Assembly (NCBI GenBank): GCA_037043455.1
Contig: JAWPHD010007115.1
Coordinates: forward strand, 62,001 to 126,000
Source: Cyrtodaria siliqua
Lineage: Eukaryota > Mollusca > Bivalvia > Adapedonta > Hiatellidae
DNA: 64,000 bases
Reading direction: 5' to 3'
In this document: one piece after another, positions 20,035-31,569 of the stretch
Numbering within the stretch: the first letter of the stretch is position 1
Layout of the letters: each line of letters starts with the position of its first letter
Program-made: the position numbers and the translations under genes
The notes under the pieces: model-generated
Told to the model about the DNA's origin: nothing
Database searches by the model: none
Seen by the model: only the letters and a program-made list of their open reading frames with translations

Positions 20035-20765
20035 GCAGGTGTACACAGTACCTGCGTTTGTCGAGTAGCACATATCGTACATGTTTGTGTACACAGTACC
20101 TGCGTTTGTCGAGTAACACATACAGTACATGTTTGTGTACATATTACCTACGTTTGTCGAGTAGCACATATCGTACATGTTTGTGTACACAGTACCTGCG
20201 TTTGTCGAGTAACACATACAGTACATATTTGTGTACACAGTACCTGCGTTAGTCGAGTATCACATTCAGTACATATTGTACACAGTACCTGTGTTTGTCG
20301 AGTAACACATACAGTACACGTTTGTGTTCACAGTACCTGTGTTTGTCGAGTAACACACACAGTACACGTTTGTTTACACAGTACCTGTGTTTGTCGAGTA
20401 ACACACACAGTACACGTTTGTGTACACAGTACCTGTGTTTGTCGAGTAACACGCACAGTACATGTTTGTGTACACAGTACATATGTTTGTCGAGTAACAC
20501 ATACAGTACACGTTTGTGTACACAGTACCTGTGTTTGTCGAGTAACACACAGAGTACATGTTTGTGTACACAGTACCTGCTTTTGTCGAGTAACACGCAC
20601 AGAACATGTTTGTGTACACAGTACCTGTGTTTGTCAAGTAACACACACAGTACATGTTTGTGTACACAGTACCTGTTTTTGTCGAGTAACACGCACAGTA
20701 CATGTTTGTGTACACAGTACCTGTGTTTGTCAAGTAACATATACAGTACATGTTTGTCGAATAGT
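20035..20765. repeat. 48-bp minisatellite, about 15 copies
   Basis: The unit holds GTACACAGTACCTGTGTTTG, TCGAGTAACACACACAGTAC and a CACGTTT/CATGTTT end. Since 48 is divisible by 3, several frames on both strands stay open (for example minus 20249-20830, with a 16-residue repeat containing LLDKHRYCVHKHVLCV). The 5' copies use GCGTTTG where 3' copies use GTGTTTG, so the array has two blocks. No evidence of real translation. Confidence 0.9.
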
Positions 20766-20784
20766 ACACACCGTATATGACGTA

Positions 20785-20926
20785 TTATAACTGGGGCTAG
20801 AGGGCGCGATCCGTAACGCGTACTTTTCACTATCGTCCATGAAATGTGTCAATGAAACCGCGGTTTCAATATTTTATATAGTTATCGTGTTCTGCGATTT
20901 CCATATTCCCCTCTTTCATACTCTTT
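20785..20926 (+). repeat. Repeat B copy B3
   Basis: GGGGCTAGAGGGCGCGAT, TTTCACTATCG, AAACCGCGGTTTCAAT, CGATTTCCATATTC and CATACTCTTTT. Both hairpins are degraded. It lies directly beside TTAA element 1. Confidence 0.7.
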
Positions 20927-20930
20927 TTAA

Positions 20931-21238
20931 AGGGACACAAGGCAATCTTGAAGTATTTATCAAGAGCTGAAAATTGAGTCTCGGTTTATTTATTCCTTAT
21001 CATTTTGACTTTAAAACTGCTTGCATATAATTTGTGAGTTTTCATCTTATACGACATGTCTTATTCTACAATAGGTTAAATATATTGTTGGTGCACTTTA
21101 ATCAACGGTTAATAATAAGCAAAAATAATTGTTTTATACTATTTTTATAATTAATATTAACGACTGAGCTAATGCAATTTATGCAGAAAAACTAACGGGA
21201 CGCCGTAAGTTTTTAAATTACGATTACGGTGTGTCCCT
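20931..21238. mobile_element. TTAA element 1: MITE-like, 308 bp
   Basis: Begins AGGGACAC and ends GTGTCCCT, with TTAA at 20927-20930 and 21239-21242. No coding capacity. Related ends and internal sequence (CAATCTTGAAG; AAAAACTAACGGGACGCCG) occur at 47721-47845 and 51590-51688. Confidence 0.75.
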
Positions 21239-21891
21239 TTAAAGATGACTTACATACCACATACTAGTGACATGTGGTATGGTTGCCAAAGTTTAGGGTT
21301 GCCAACCCAGCTTAGGGTTGCTGCCAAAGCTGCACAATGAACGTAACCGTGACTACATATTTTGGAATATTTGACCCAATTAATCTTTAAAAGTAAAATA
21401 TTTTAGGAAAACATCGTGATCATTTTATTTTAAACCATTCTCTACTATGTTCTCATTCAACTAGGATCTATAAGTTAACCCCAGGAAAAAGTCAATCGAC
21501 TGTCGACATAAACAGTCAACACGACTTTTCTTAGTCCGATCAACGTGTTGTTTTTGTTATTTACGGACGCAAATTCATTAACGAAGAAACACATATCTGA
21601 TTGGCTATCGTTATATAGAACAATATGGAACAATCTTTCTTCAGCCTAATGTTTTTAAATGCTATATAGCATAACCGTTCTTCTTTGATATACTTTTATT
21701 TACACTTTCTTGCCAATTTAGGCGCTGAAAATAGGATAATACCCTGTCTTAAGCATACTTTATGGTGTGTATTTTCGGTTAATTGCCTGTTGAATAATGT
21801 GCTATTTTGATTAACATGATGTTTTGTGTTACAGTGCCAATACACCCTATAATTGGTTTTTACAGGACTATTTTTCTCATTTTCTTACAAT
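21239..21891. other. Unassigned, with repeat D fragment near 21690-21760
   Basis: TTTACACTTTCTTGCCAATT and GGCGCTGAAAATAGGATAAT recur at 24373-24420 and 34268-34330, and TTTTTACAGGACTATTTTTC resembles 25055 and 34510. A short tandem of GCTTAGGGTTGC lies near 21290-21335. Confidence 0.45.
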
Positions 21892-22030
21892 AGTTATGTT
21901 AAAATATCTACGATTGTTTATGTAGCTTTTGTAAAAACTTTTTCCGTTTACATTTGTTCGTTCATTTATGATTCCCTTTGAACAACTCTTTAATGCTGAG
22001 TCTTGTTTTTATTGTAAAAGGTATTTGCTG
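21892..22030 (+). repeat. Dispersed repeat C, copy 2
   Basis: TTTGTTCGTTCATTTATGAT and CCCTTTGAACAACTCTTTAA match copy 1 (2820-2970). Confidence 0.65.
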
Positions 22031-22278
22031 CTGATCTGCTAAATTAGATATACAGTTTTGAATTGAGAATAGGTAACAGAGATAAAATAAGCCTCTTATT
22101 GATTTCTTCACAGGATCTACTTATGATACAGTAAAAACGTGCTAAGATAAACCACGTTTCGGTAATGAAACCTTTTCCCAATTCCGGTAATGAAAACTTT
22201 TCCCAATTCCAATTTAATTCTGCGGTGTACAATACCGCGTATAAATAAGCAGGAAATCAACTTTAATCTACCTTTTAA

Positions 22279-22625
22279 AGGGAGTACATCAGGTTTTTCA
22301 AAGTGGTCTAGGGGTCCGACTTAAAATTGACAAATAATGATATCTTCTATTTTAAAGCGCCTAAACATAATGAATGATCCTAAAAATGACCCCTTAGTTA
22401 CAAGGAAATTCATTCTGTACAGTAATACATGCTATCCTAGGTTACGCACCTGGGTTAATTTCAGCATTGTATGCCCGATTCCGTCGTAGCTATATGGTGT
22501 ATTCGAAGTTTAAACCTTAACAATATGGTCCGAACATCATATTTTGAAGGATATAAGTGTTTTATCATGAATTGGAACATTTTTATAATTTAAGATATTT
22601 CTAGAAAAATCCTGATGTACTCCCT
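22279..22625. mobile_element. TTAA element 2: MITE-like, 347 bp
   Basis: Terminal inverted repeats AGGGAGTACATCAGG / CCTGATGTACTCCCT, with TTAA at 22275-22278 and 22626-22629. No protein coding. The ends share AGGGA with elements 1 and 3, but the interior is different. Confidence 0.85.
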
Positions 22626-22881
22626 TTAAACATTTTAAAGAGAAAATGCATAGAATTCAACCGGGTCTCAAAATCTTCAATAACCATACGGTAGGTCATT
22701 AAGCAAATTAGGCACAGTAGGAGTGGCTTATCCACTGGTCAGTTTGTGCTGTTTGTAAACATAAACACATGTGGTATGGTAGAGCAATAAACTTCAGTGT
22801 GGTGATATCTCTGTGTAAATCAGAGATAAAGATGATGAAGTAATCATTCTAGGCAATTATATATTACCTATCAATCAGTGG

Positions 22882-23020
22882 AATTATAAACTGAGCGGTA
22901 GCTAGCATATTTCACTACCGCTCATGAACAGTCTCAATCAGACCGAGACTTCAATATTTCGTATGTGTCGTTTTCGGCCATTTCCAAAGGTCCATTATCA
23001 TACTCTTTTTTAAGAGTGTG
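22882..23020 (+). repeat. Repeat B copy B4
   Basis: Hairpin 1 is intact (GAGCGGTAG...CTACCGCTC), and hairpin 2 nearly so (AGTCTC...GAGACT). Ends CATACTCTTTTTTAA. The upstream third is missing. Confidence 0.8.
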
Positions 23021-24179
23021 TCCCTATTTGACTCCAATAAAACAAATTATCACCACGTTTTTCCTCAAATTTGTATACAAAATGTTGTGTATACATTTAT
23101 AAAGTGTTCACCGGGGCTTGCTCAGGCAATACATTATTAATTTTCAAGATTATTTCTGGTATCTGCTTTAATTTGTTAATATGTAAGCAATGTTTGCATT
23201 GTTGAGGAACAAAAACAAACTTGCAGATTCAGAAGAGCAACTTGAGACAATTACAATAATTGTTAATTTAAAGGATAACCTCAATCTCAAATACATATGT
23301 AGCTCCTAGCACAAGAATCTGTAGATTAAAAACAGAAAAATAGAGCATTGGAATGACTAACACTTTCGAAGTTATGTATAATATAGAAGGGATATAATGC
23401 CAACGTGTGTTTTAGAAATGGCCAGGCAATGGATACCAAATTTACCAAGTGTTTCCAACATGGGTCATTTATAGGAATAATTGAGTCAGGACATATGTAC
23501 ATGCGATTATTTTGCAATCTCTGGACACATGCTATTTATTTTAAAAAACAATAACTCATAATATCTAATGTCATGCCTGTAAGTTACTTCATAAGATGTC
23601 GGTGTACTGTACATCTGAACACTGTAGTATTTGAAGTAGTATTGTATTCCCCGCCATATGTCAGTTGAATGAAAATCTCAAGCATCTCAACTCTAGTAGG
23701 CTGTTAGACAGGTCATGATCTTTCATCAACTGTCAATCACCAGTGGTAGACAATTTGATTTTACAACAGTTTTCAAAAAATATTTCACAAATGTCACAGT
23801 GCTTTGAAATTCACAAGGAATATTTATCAACCATTTAAGAACAGTTGTGCAAAGTTTCAACAAAATGTATGGGATAGGTCTATTAAATTAAAAAACAACA
23901 ACACAACTGGTGCTTTGGTCGTAAACAGCTTAGAGTGGTCAGTGATAGTAGCCATTTTTCAGTGTTACCACCTTTTATAATGTGACCTCGGCCTATCGTC
24001 TTTCCTCCGTAGTTTCATAATAAAGTCTGAAACTTGACATTTATCAGGAAGGAAACATGTCCAATAACCCTAATATAGATGTGTTTGGCATAGTGTCAAT
24101 TTCTCTTCGTTATGAATCTTTCTTCAGCCATACATATTTGATATATTGGCTGATGTTTTGAAATGTTATTAAAGCAATC
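23021..24179. other. Unassigned stretch
   Basis: AT-rich; no recognisable domain, repeat array or RNA gene seen. Confidence 0.4.
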
Positions 24180-24364
24180 CATCTTTCTTTGACCTTTTTG
24201 GTCACTGACCGTTCCAAGGCGGTAACCCTATTGTCAACCATTTTGTATTTGTGATGTCTTATTTTGCCTTTTATACATTTTTAAAGTCGTTCTTTGTTTC
24301 TGTGTGTGTTTGTGGTTGACTGTCATCCTTGAATGCTACTTTTCTTGTTCGATTTTTATATCTA
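24180..24364 (+). mobile_element. PLE tail T13
   Basis: Starts at the stem-loop GACCTTTTTGGTC, then ACTGACCGTTCCAAGGCGGT, TTTGTGATGTCTTATTTTGC, GTTGACTGTCATCCTTGAAT and CGATTTTTATATCTAC. Confidence 0.8.
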
Positions 24365-24365
24365 C

Positions 24366-24612
24366 TTTTACTCGTGTCTTGCAAATGTAGGCGCTGAAAA
24401 CAGGATAATAACGAGGCTCTGTAAAGATACACTCGACTTAACCGTTCCAAGGTAGAAGACCTATTGTCAACCTTTTTGTGTTTGTGATGTCGTTTGCATT
24501 TTTTATTACTTTTGCCTTCTCGTTTGTCTGTTTGCGTGTTTGTTTTTGTGTTTTGTGGTTGACTGTCGTCATTGAATGCTACTTTCCCTGTCCGATTTTT
24601 ATATTTTTCTTT
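24366..24612 (+). mobile_element. PLE tail T14 fused to repeat D
   Basis: 24366-24440 carries the repeat D segment (GGCGCTGAAAACAGGATAAT). From 24442 it is a normal tail: ACCGTTCCAAGGTAGAAG, TTTGTGATGTCGTTTGC, GACTGTCGTCATTGAATGCT and CGATTTTTATAT. Confidence 0.7.
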
Positions 24613-24715
24613 TTTTTTAAGATAAACTGTGTTTTACCTACTGACCGTTCCAAGTCGGTAACGTTGACTAATGTCATGTTTATTGACGATTTAATTTGCT
24701 CATTTGATTTAAATT

Positions 24716-25032
24716 GCGGTATAGTGCGGAATTACTGTGCCATTGTGGTATGGTGCGGAATTACTGTGCCACTGTGGTATAGTGAAGAATTACTGTGCCA
24801 TTGTGGTATACTGAGGAATTACTGTGCCATTGTGATATAGTGAGGAATTAATGTGCCATTGTGGTATTGTGCGGAATTACTGTGCAATTGTGGTATAGTG
24901 AGGAATTACTGTGCCATTGTGGTATAGTGAGGAATTACTGTGCCATTGAGGTACAGTGAGGAATTACTGTGCCATTGTGGTATAGTGCGGAATTACTGTG
25001 CCATTGTGGTATAATGCGGAATTACTGTGCCA
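24716..25032. repeat. 29-bp minisatellite, about 11 copies
   Basis: Unit GTATAGTGMGGAATTACTGT plus GCCATTGTG, with small variants. One frame stays open for part of it, but 29 is not divisible by 3, so this is coincidental. Confidence 0.9.
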
Positions 25033-25793
25033 TTACATTTGGGTGCTATGGTTTCTATAGGATAATTATTCTCATTTTTGGCAACAGTGGGTTTTGCCTT
25101 TGAACGGCATGGTACTGACCCAGTAATTCACGCTGGAACTGGCAACCATAGACAAGATGCTTTATATCCGTAAACATGGTTCCGACCCATTAAACCAAAT
25201 GTATAAATGTCCAGAACATTTCGTTTTAAATTGATAAAAGACGCACCATTTCGGAAAAGCAGGTGTAGAAAGGGTAACCATGGACAATATTTTCTTCAAT
25301 GTATAAACTAATCTGGTACAGAACTTGCAATCATGAGCAAAATGTTTTGATTTGTAAGTCATGTAATAGTAAATGTTAGAAATGGCAAACATGGACAATT
25401 TATTTTATATAATTTATCATGGCACCGACCCAGTAAACCAACAGTTGGTTTGGATGGTGTTTTATGTAACTTTTAGCACATATTAGGCCATACATGGCGG
25501 TTGATTTAGTTGCGGTAGAGGCAGACCGACCCATTTTCCTGGGTAAAACCAGTACTGTTATAGCCATCATAAGAATCGACACTTTCTCACGTGACAAGTC
25601 GAGCTAACAGTTGGATTCGCACCCATAGTGATGAGAAGTCGAGAACGTTTTAGACAAAGCGTCTTAACTATCCCTGCCAAACCCATAGAACAATAGGTAT
25701 ACACACAACATGGCATCGATCCAGATTATCAGGTATGATTGCACTCATTGAAAATTTGTTTAAAGTTTGTGTATATATACGCTAATAGATATA
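25033..25793. other. Unassigned, with a tRNA-like fossil at 25605-25676 (minus)
   Basis: On the minus strand 25676-25605 reads GGCAGGGATAGTTAAGACGC...GGTGCGAATCCAA, similar to the ends of a type II tRNA with a B-box-like GGTGCGAATCC, but the acceptor stem does not close. It may be the head of an old tRNA-derived SINE. The rest has no recognised feature. Confidence 0.35.
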
Positions 25794-26000
25794 ACAATCG
25801 AACAGAAAAAGTAGCATTTAAGGACGACAGTCAACCGCAAACACACAGAGAAATAAAACACAACTTTAAAGATGAATAAAATGCCAAATAAGACCTCACA
25901 AACACAAAAGGGTTGCCAATAGGGCTACCGCCTTGGAACGGTCACTGGCAAAAAATGCAGCTGGGGTTTTAAACAAGGTTCTAGTGTTCTAAGTTCACAC
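25794..26000 (-). mobile_element. PLE tail T15
   Basis: CAATCGAACAGAAAAAGTAG, GACGACAGTCAACCGCAAAC, ACCTCACAAACACAAAAGGG, GGCTACCGCCTTGGAACGGT, ending near the CAAGGTTCTAG block. Confidence 0.8.
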
Positions 26001-26309
26001 ATTAGGTGAAATATAGAACTATATATACTTATATACCGACACTCAAATCACAGCACTACAAATATTTCAATACCTTATTAAAAAAACAACTAACTTTATA
26101 ATTAAATTTTAATGAATAAATAATTGATGACGTGTTCGACAAAACATCAATGGAATTTGAACAGTATAATATATCTAAGCAAAAAAACAACAACATCGAT
26201 GATACATAATTAAACTTAAGATAAATACAGTTGAGGTATTTAGAATGTTGCGTTTTTATATATGTAATGTGTCAACTCTGGACCACATACAACGTCACAA
26301 CACATAAAT

Positions 26310-26575
26310 ATAGATATACAATCGAAAGGAAAAGCAGCATTCAAGGACGACAGTCAACCACAAACACACACAGAAACAAAGAACACATTTAAAGATGAAC
26401 AAAAGGCCAAATAAAACATCACAAACACAAAAGGGTTGGCAATAGGGCTACCGCATTGGAACGGTCATTGGCAAAAAAAGCCCGTTTGGGGTTTAAACCA
26501 GGTTCTAGGGTGCACCAAACCTCACACTTACACTACTGTCAACCCAAATAACGGGACAGTGTAAATAAAGAAAGA
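26310..26575 (-). mobile_element. PLE tail T16
   Basis: CAATCGAAAGGAAAAGCAGC, GACGACAGTCAACCACAAAC, ACCAGGTTCTAGGGTGCACC, ACGGGACAGTGTAAATAAAG. Longer than T15 and truncated at the TTTATTTACACTG block. Confidence 0.8.
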
Positions 26576-28199
26576 AATGTGAACGCTTGTTTATATTTAA
26601 TACAAACAGTTTTACTTGCTTATTGGTGAAGTATTTTAAACTTTTAAAATCGGTGAATATATAAATATATAAATAACACTGGCACTGTCCCAGTAATGTC
26701 AGATATTTCATCTGGCAAGCAAAAAATTCAAAGGTAAACAACTCAGACAAAATCTAAGCTAAACTGATAAAAAATGCAAGACTTGTTGCGCTGTCGTTTA
26801 TATTGCTCGAATACTCGTTTTTATTGTAACTCTAGAACAGAACTGTAAATATACGTGTTTGTTGCCAGAAAGGTACGGCACATTTTAATGTATTGTAAAC
26901 CTAAAATGACGCAACTATTTTTGTGGAAATTTAAGCAATGGAATAACGAAGATATGACGTGGACTAAACTCTCCAGTCATTGGAGATATTGACGTGAACC
27001 AACATCTCCATTCTGTGGAGATATAAACAAATATAAACATTTACAAAACAGTAACTTTTGAATTTAGTATAATCAATTAACAAGTATTGATTTTCTTACT
27101 GTTACTTTTAATATTATGAATGCAATTTGCAGATGGTACAGGTTTGTGTTGGGAAAACATCTATACAAAAGTGTTTTTTTGGTTTGTTGGCTTGCAAGCT
27201 TATGTTCTAAAGGTTGGACTTTACCCTTATTTCAAATCTTGGATCAGCACATGAAGTATGCTATCCCGTCACACCTTATAACGACGAATCGCTGTTTATT
27301 TCAGTCTGCATTCACCCTAAATGTCATTACATTTAAAACAATCCGAAATTTCAATGTAGACTACTCTTCCTGTTGGACTTATAACCTTTTCTTCATTGTT
27401 GTGTGTGCTGACTAGAACAGCTTTTTATACTGTTCTCAAACACGAGGCAAAGCTAGGTATCATCAATTCTAACGAACTTCCGGAATGGCATGCATTCTGA
27501 TTGGCCGAGTCATTAGCATTTGTATAAATAGTTGCATACCACTGACTGGATGATATATATAACGTAAACTTTTATTGAAAGACGTCATAGCAACGTGAAA
27601 AAATAATGATGTCAAATTCGGATGAATACCCGCATGGAATGTCTTTCTATCGTTGATTTGGACCATGTAAACAACTAGGCACAACTAGGCTCGATACTGA
27701 TCATCCTTGCCAAGTTTCAGTGAAATCCGGTCAGGGGTTCAGCAGAACTAGTCCATACAAATTATGTGTATTAAAACCTTTAACTCGAACAAAAATCATT
27801 CAACCGGAAGCTGTATTAGTTTCCATGGTTACAGTGCTTTAGAATAGGTCTTGCAAGTACGAACTTTTGAAATTTAATGCTCTTAGATGTTGTTTAACGG
27901 CTACGCTATCGTGTCGCCATCAAACAGCACTTGCGACTACGAAACGGTCGTTTTACTGTCTGACAATTAAAATAATATTATATAATTCAGCGTAATATAA
28001 AGTGTTAAGTTCGAACTGTCAAGACCCTTGGCGCTTTTATAATTTTATCATCGAAATATTATTTAGTCTATACTTATGACCGAATTCAAGGGCCGAACTA
28101 ATGTTCTTTTAATATCATATTCGAAGATATAAAATGACAGTACTAGCGGTGAATAGTTAAGCAGTTGTCAGTTGTTTTCCCCGGATAGCAAAAAAATTA
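26576..28199. other. Unassigned; promoter-like sequence near 27500-27530
   Basis: The 99-codon frame at 27116-27415 resembles no family I know. ATTGG (about 27500) followed by TATAAATAG (about 27522) is CCAAT/TATA-like. The stretch TGCCAAGTTTCAGTGAAATC at about 27709 looks like a dispersed repeat. No clear gene. Confidence 0.35.
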
Positions 28200-28458
28200 A
28201 GGACAATATTTATAAGAGTAAATTTCGCTCTTGATAATGCTTTGAACAGATGTGTCAATAATTTTCTAAAATTATAAGGAAGTTCATTATTCTACGAATA
28301 TTCTGATTCCCTTTCATCTCTTCAAGCACTGGGTAATTTGAAACATGAAAACCCAGTTGTTCTTCAACTTTTAGAAAAGTACAATGCTCTTATAGTTGAT
28401 AATGTTATTATTTTCTGCTGGCTTCCAAGCCATATAGGAATACGTGGGATAGTGCTAA
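28200..28458 (+). pseudogene. LINE-2 RNase H domain, upstream half
   Basis: Reads YSDSLSSLQALGNLKHENPV, VLQLLEKYNALI and VIIFCWLPSHIGIRG. These are the SDSxSxL and FxWxPSHxGIxGN motifs of RNase H domains in I/Jockey-type LINEs. The coding is cut after GIRG by PLE-3. Upstream of about 28200 the element is not recognisable. Confidence 0.8.
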
Positions 28459-28959
28459 GAAATATAAAAAGATCGGACAGGGAAAGTAGCATTCAAGGAG
28501 GACAGTCAACCACAAAACACAGAAACAAACACACAAACAGACAAACAAGAAGGCAAAAGCAATAATAAATGCAAACGACATCACAAACACAAAAGGGTTG
28601 ACAATAGGGCTACCGCCTTGGAACGGTCAGTGGCAAAGAAGGCCACTGGGGTTTAAACCGGTTCTAGGGTGCACCAAACCTCACACTTACCCTACTATCA
28701 TCCCATTAAAACAGGACAGTGTAAATAAAGAAATCCCCGCCATGATCTAATCTCTAACCAACAAGGCCGCATCAATAAGCAATATAAGTAAAACACAAAT
28801 ATGCTCGTGTAAATATAATACAAAAAAACAATAGCCTAGAAAGCCACAATGAAGGTACTCAATGACTTTGCAGAAGCCAGAGCAGTAAGAGAATAAACCA
28901 TTAAGGGCACGACAAGAAAGATCATGGACAAACATCAAACGCCACCGTCCCAATGGGCT
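28459..28959 (-). other. PLE-3 3' UTR
   Basis: About 500 bp from the stop to TATATTTC. Contains the CTTCTGCAAAGTCATTGAGT stretch, TTTATTTACACTGTCC, stem-loop CAGTGGCCTTCTTTGCCACTG region, GACCGTTCCAAGGCGGTAGC, and GACTGTCCTCCTTGAATGCT. Confidence 0.85.
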
Positions 28960-29613
28960 TTAGGTAGGCGTCATCATAGGGTCCACAGCCTGTCCGGTCA
29001 TCGTACAATTAAAGAGGAAAGCATAGTGGCGAACTGTAAAAGGGTCCACCACCAAGCATGCAGTACGTTGCAAAATGATAGGGTCATAACCTCTTTTGAT
29101 AAACTTTTTAACAAGTTTAACAAAGATAGTATGAAAGTGATCATGATCAAGAATCTTACGAAGTTTATAAATCACATCACCATAGAAGTCAGGTTGTGAT
29201 AGTCCTTGTCGCAGAAGAGTCCTTAAATTACTTTTATATTTGGAAAGAAGATCAGGGTTACGATAATAAAATTTTGCAAAGGTTTTACGAAGTTTATGGT
29301 AACGGTAACCCTGATTGAGTAACTTTTTAGTTATAAAATGATTACCAATATTAAAGTCCTCAACTCGAGTACAAGCTCTAGAAAAACAAATAAGTTGAGA
29401 CACATACACCCCATAAGAAGTTGCTCGGGGAACATCCCCATCCAAGTGGGGATAATTAACAATGTCAAAATTAAAATCATCGCTCTTGTCATAGATTTTG
29501 CTAATTATTTTACCATTTTCAATCGAGAGATCTAAATCAAGAAAAGAAGCGTTATTATCAGATATATTAGCTTTGTTAAGCTGAAGTTCTTTAGGATAAA
29601 TATAATTAACCAT
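28960..29613 (-). pseudogene. PLE-3 RT thumb and C-terminal domain
   Basis: A 217-codon open stretch: VNYIYPKELQLNKANI, SIENGKIISKIYDKSDDFNF, NYPHLDGDVPRATSYGVYVS, QLICFSRACTRVEDFN, KKLLNQGYRYHKLRKTFAKF, SKYKSNLRTLLRQGLSQPDF, DPFTVRHYAFLFNCTMTGQA, stop at 28960. The SYGVYxSQLxRFxRAC stretch is a hallmark of PLE RTs. This is the longest uninterrupted coding remnant of the family here. Confidence 0.9.
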
Positions 29614-29640
29614 AGTTGGAAAAAAAGGGTTGTCAATGTT

Positions 29641-29878
29641 CTATATGTCATCCAGATACCGAGAGGTGTCATTAAAGGCTTCAATAACATCTGCCTGTGT
29701 ATCTGGTGAAAGACTCAACATGAAATCCCTTTTATAGCAAAATAAGAACAAATCTGCGACAAGTGGTGCACAGTTCGTACCCATAGGGATACCAACAATT
29801 TGTCTATAAACGGTGGTTCCATACCTGACGAAAATATTATCTAATAGGAAGATGAGTGCTTCACAAACTTCATAGCAA
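29641..29878 (-). pseudogene. PLE-3 RT motifs B and C
   Basis: Reads CEALIFLLDNIFVRYGTTVY, RQIVGIPMGTNCAPLVADLF (motif B), LFCYKRDFMLSLSPDTQADV and NDTSRYLDDI (motif C, both catalytic Asp present). A one-base loss then gives a TAG at 29641. Confidence 0.85.
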
Positions 29879-30177
29879 GAAATATAAAAAGATCGGACAG
29901 GGAAAGTAGCATTCAAGGAGGACAGTCAACCACAAAACACAGAAACAAACACACAAACAGACAAACAAGAAGGCAAAAGCAATAATAAATGCAAACGACA
30001 TCACAAACACAAAAGGGTTGACAATAGGGCTACCGCCTTGGAACGGTCAGTGGCAAAGAAGGCCACTGGGGTTTAAACCGGTTCTAGGGTGCACCAAACC
30101 TCACACTTACCCTACTATCATCCCATTAAAACAGGACAGTGTAAATAAAGAAATCCCCGCCATGGTCTAATCTCTAC
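29879..30177 (-). mobile_element. PLE tail T17 inserted in the RT of PLE-3
   Basis: Almost identical to the last 290 bp of PLE-3 itself (28459-28745). The flanks CATAGCAA (29871-29878) and CATAGTAT (30184-30191) suggest an 8-bp duplication. Its sequence contributes the first codons (MNATFPVRSFYIS) of the frame that reads into the RT. Confidence 0.85.
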
Positions 30178-30180
30178 ATA

Positions 30181-30594
30181 CTACATAGTATAATTGTCTA
30201 AACTGCCGTTAGTAAAAAACGCTTTTATATTATTACATGCCAGAAATGTAGTATTTTCTCTAGCGAATGTTTTTTGAATAAGAGAAATAAGCTTGTCTTT
30301 AATAAGGTGATGTGGTAAGGTAGTAAATAGTGAAGAGAAGTCATAAGTGGTTATTGATGAAACTTGACCTTTCTTGAAAATTTTATCAAGAACGTCTCCT
30401 GAATTTTTTATAGACCAAAATAAATTAATCCCAGAGTTTTCATAAGTTTTATCACAATATAGTTTAACGTGATCTTTAACGGCAGTAAGACAAGAAGTTA
30501 AACGTTTGGAGATGTTTGTTGTGGTGCAGGCACTAGAATTCGAAATAAAGCGAGCCTTGTATGGATTTTTATGTAATTTAGGAATCCAGTACAT
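30181..30594 (-). pseudogene. PLE-3 RT motifs 1 to A
   Basis: Reads MYWIPKLHKNPYKARFISNS, SKRLTSCLTAVKDHVKLYCD, and motif A SITTYDFSSLFTTLPHHLIK with the catalytic Asp (YDFSSL). The frame runs to NNIKAFFTNGSLDNYTM, where PLE tail T17 interrupts. Confidence 0.85.
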
Positions 30595-30717
30595 AGTAGG
30601 CAGTTTATTTTGCTTATCATTTACACCAGCCTTGAAAGTTGTGCACCGAGTGATATGTACGTAAACAACATCATCCTCGGTAGAATTAACTGGAGTATAC
30701 GAATTGGTGCTGCCGAG

Positions 30718-31533
30718 TTACAGAGATAAAACATTGACGTAATGTAGGCGTAAAACAATAATTACATTATTAGCTGCTTTATCTGCAGGAACTAAAACAA
30801 ATTTATTATGAAATTCCTGAATTCCCAATTTTAAATTACGAAAGGAAAACCTAGGTCTCGGAGGAAGTAAAGAGGGGTTAGCATTATAAAAGTTAATACG
30901 TGAATCTATAATTTTCAGAATTGACTTTTTCCAAGTAGAAAGTGAGTTTGGGTCCGCATGTTCTCTACGACACCATTTGATACTAAAATCTTCAATGGAG
31001 TGGGCGATCTGGTCACGACAGGCATTAAAATCAATAGTTGAAGGTAATCTATATTTAGGACCTTTCGAAAACAAATGCCGAATACGTTTATCAATAATAT
31101 CAAAATTACCAGTGATAACATGACCTGCTGGAGCATAGCAACATTTTGATGTGTTGCATTCACATTCCTTAGGAGTATTATGTACTATATCAAGGTCAGA
31201 AACTATTTTGTTGTAGTTGAAAATAATATATCTAATAGGCCTTTTATACTTAAAACAAATTACAGGACTTTCAGAATTTTTGAAATATTTTGGGATAGAA
31301 TCAACTACACGAGTATCTCGACAACTACTAGGCATGTCAATGAAATCAATACCTTTGTTAATATATAGTAGTTTTAGAAAATGCCTGACGTGATCAGACT
31401 CTTTGTCAATATGGGGTCGGAGAACATGTTGTGTATAGCTTTGAACTATGGAAGCAGTGTTATACAAGGGATCTGTACGAATGAAAATTTTGTCGGCTTC
31501 CTCGTCGATCAACTTTAGTGATGAAATGGACAA
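30718..31533 (-). pseudogene. PLE-3 linker and pre-RT region
   Basis: A 271-codon open stretch. It includes LKLIDEEADKIFIRTDPLYN, a Cys cluster CECNTSKCC, AHSIEDFSIKWCRREHADPN, LLPPRPRFSFRNLKLGIQEF, and HNKFVLVPADKAANNVIIVL. The last is the N-terminal block of PLE RTs; the usual DKGG is DKAA here. The end is at a frameshift near 30718. Confidence 0.8.
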
Positions 31534-31569
31534 AGAGGTAAGCCGCGAAAGCCTAGAGTGCTTACCAGA

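Noticed and set aside
20035..20765. CRISPR-like array or repeat-protein gene
   Set aside because: Units are contiguous with no unique spacers, the DNA is eukaryotic, and open frames follow from a unit length divisible by three.
24478..24840. 120-residue Cys-rich protein
   Set aside because: Runs from a PLE 3' UTR into the 29-bp minisatellite.
27116..27415. Possible 99-residue secreted or membrane protein
   Set aside because: No recognisable domain, no promoter or splice context, and length is within chance for AT-rich DNA.
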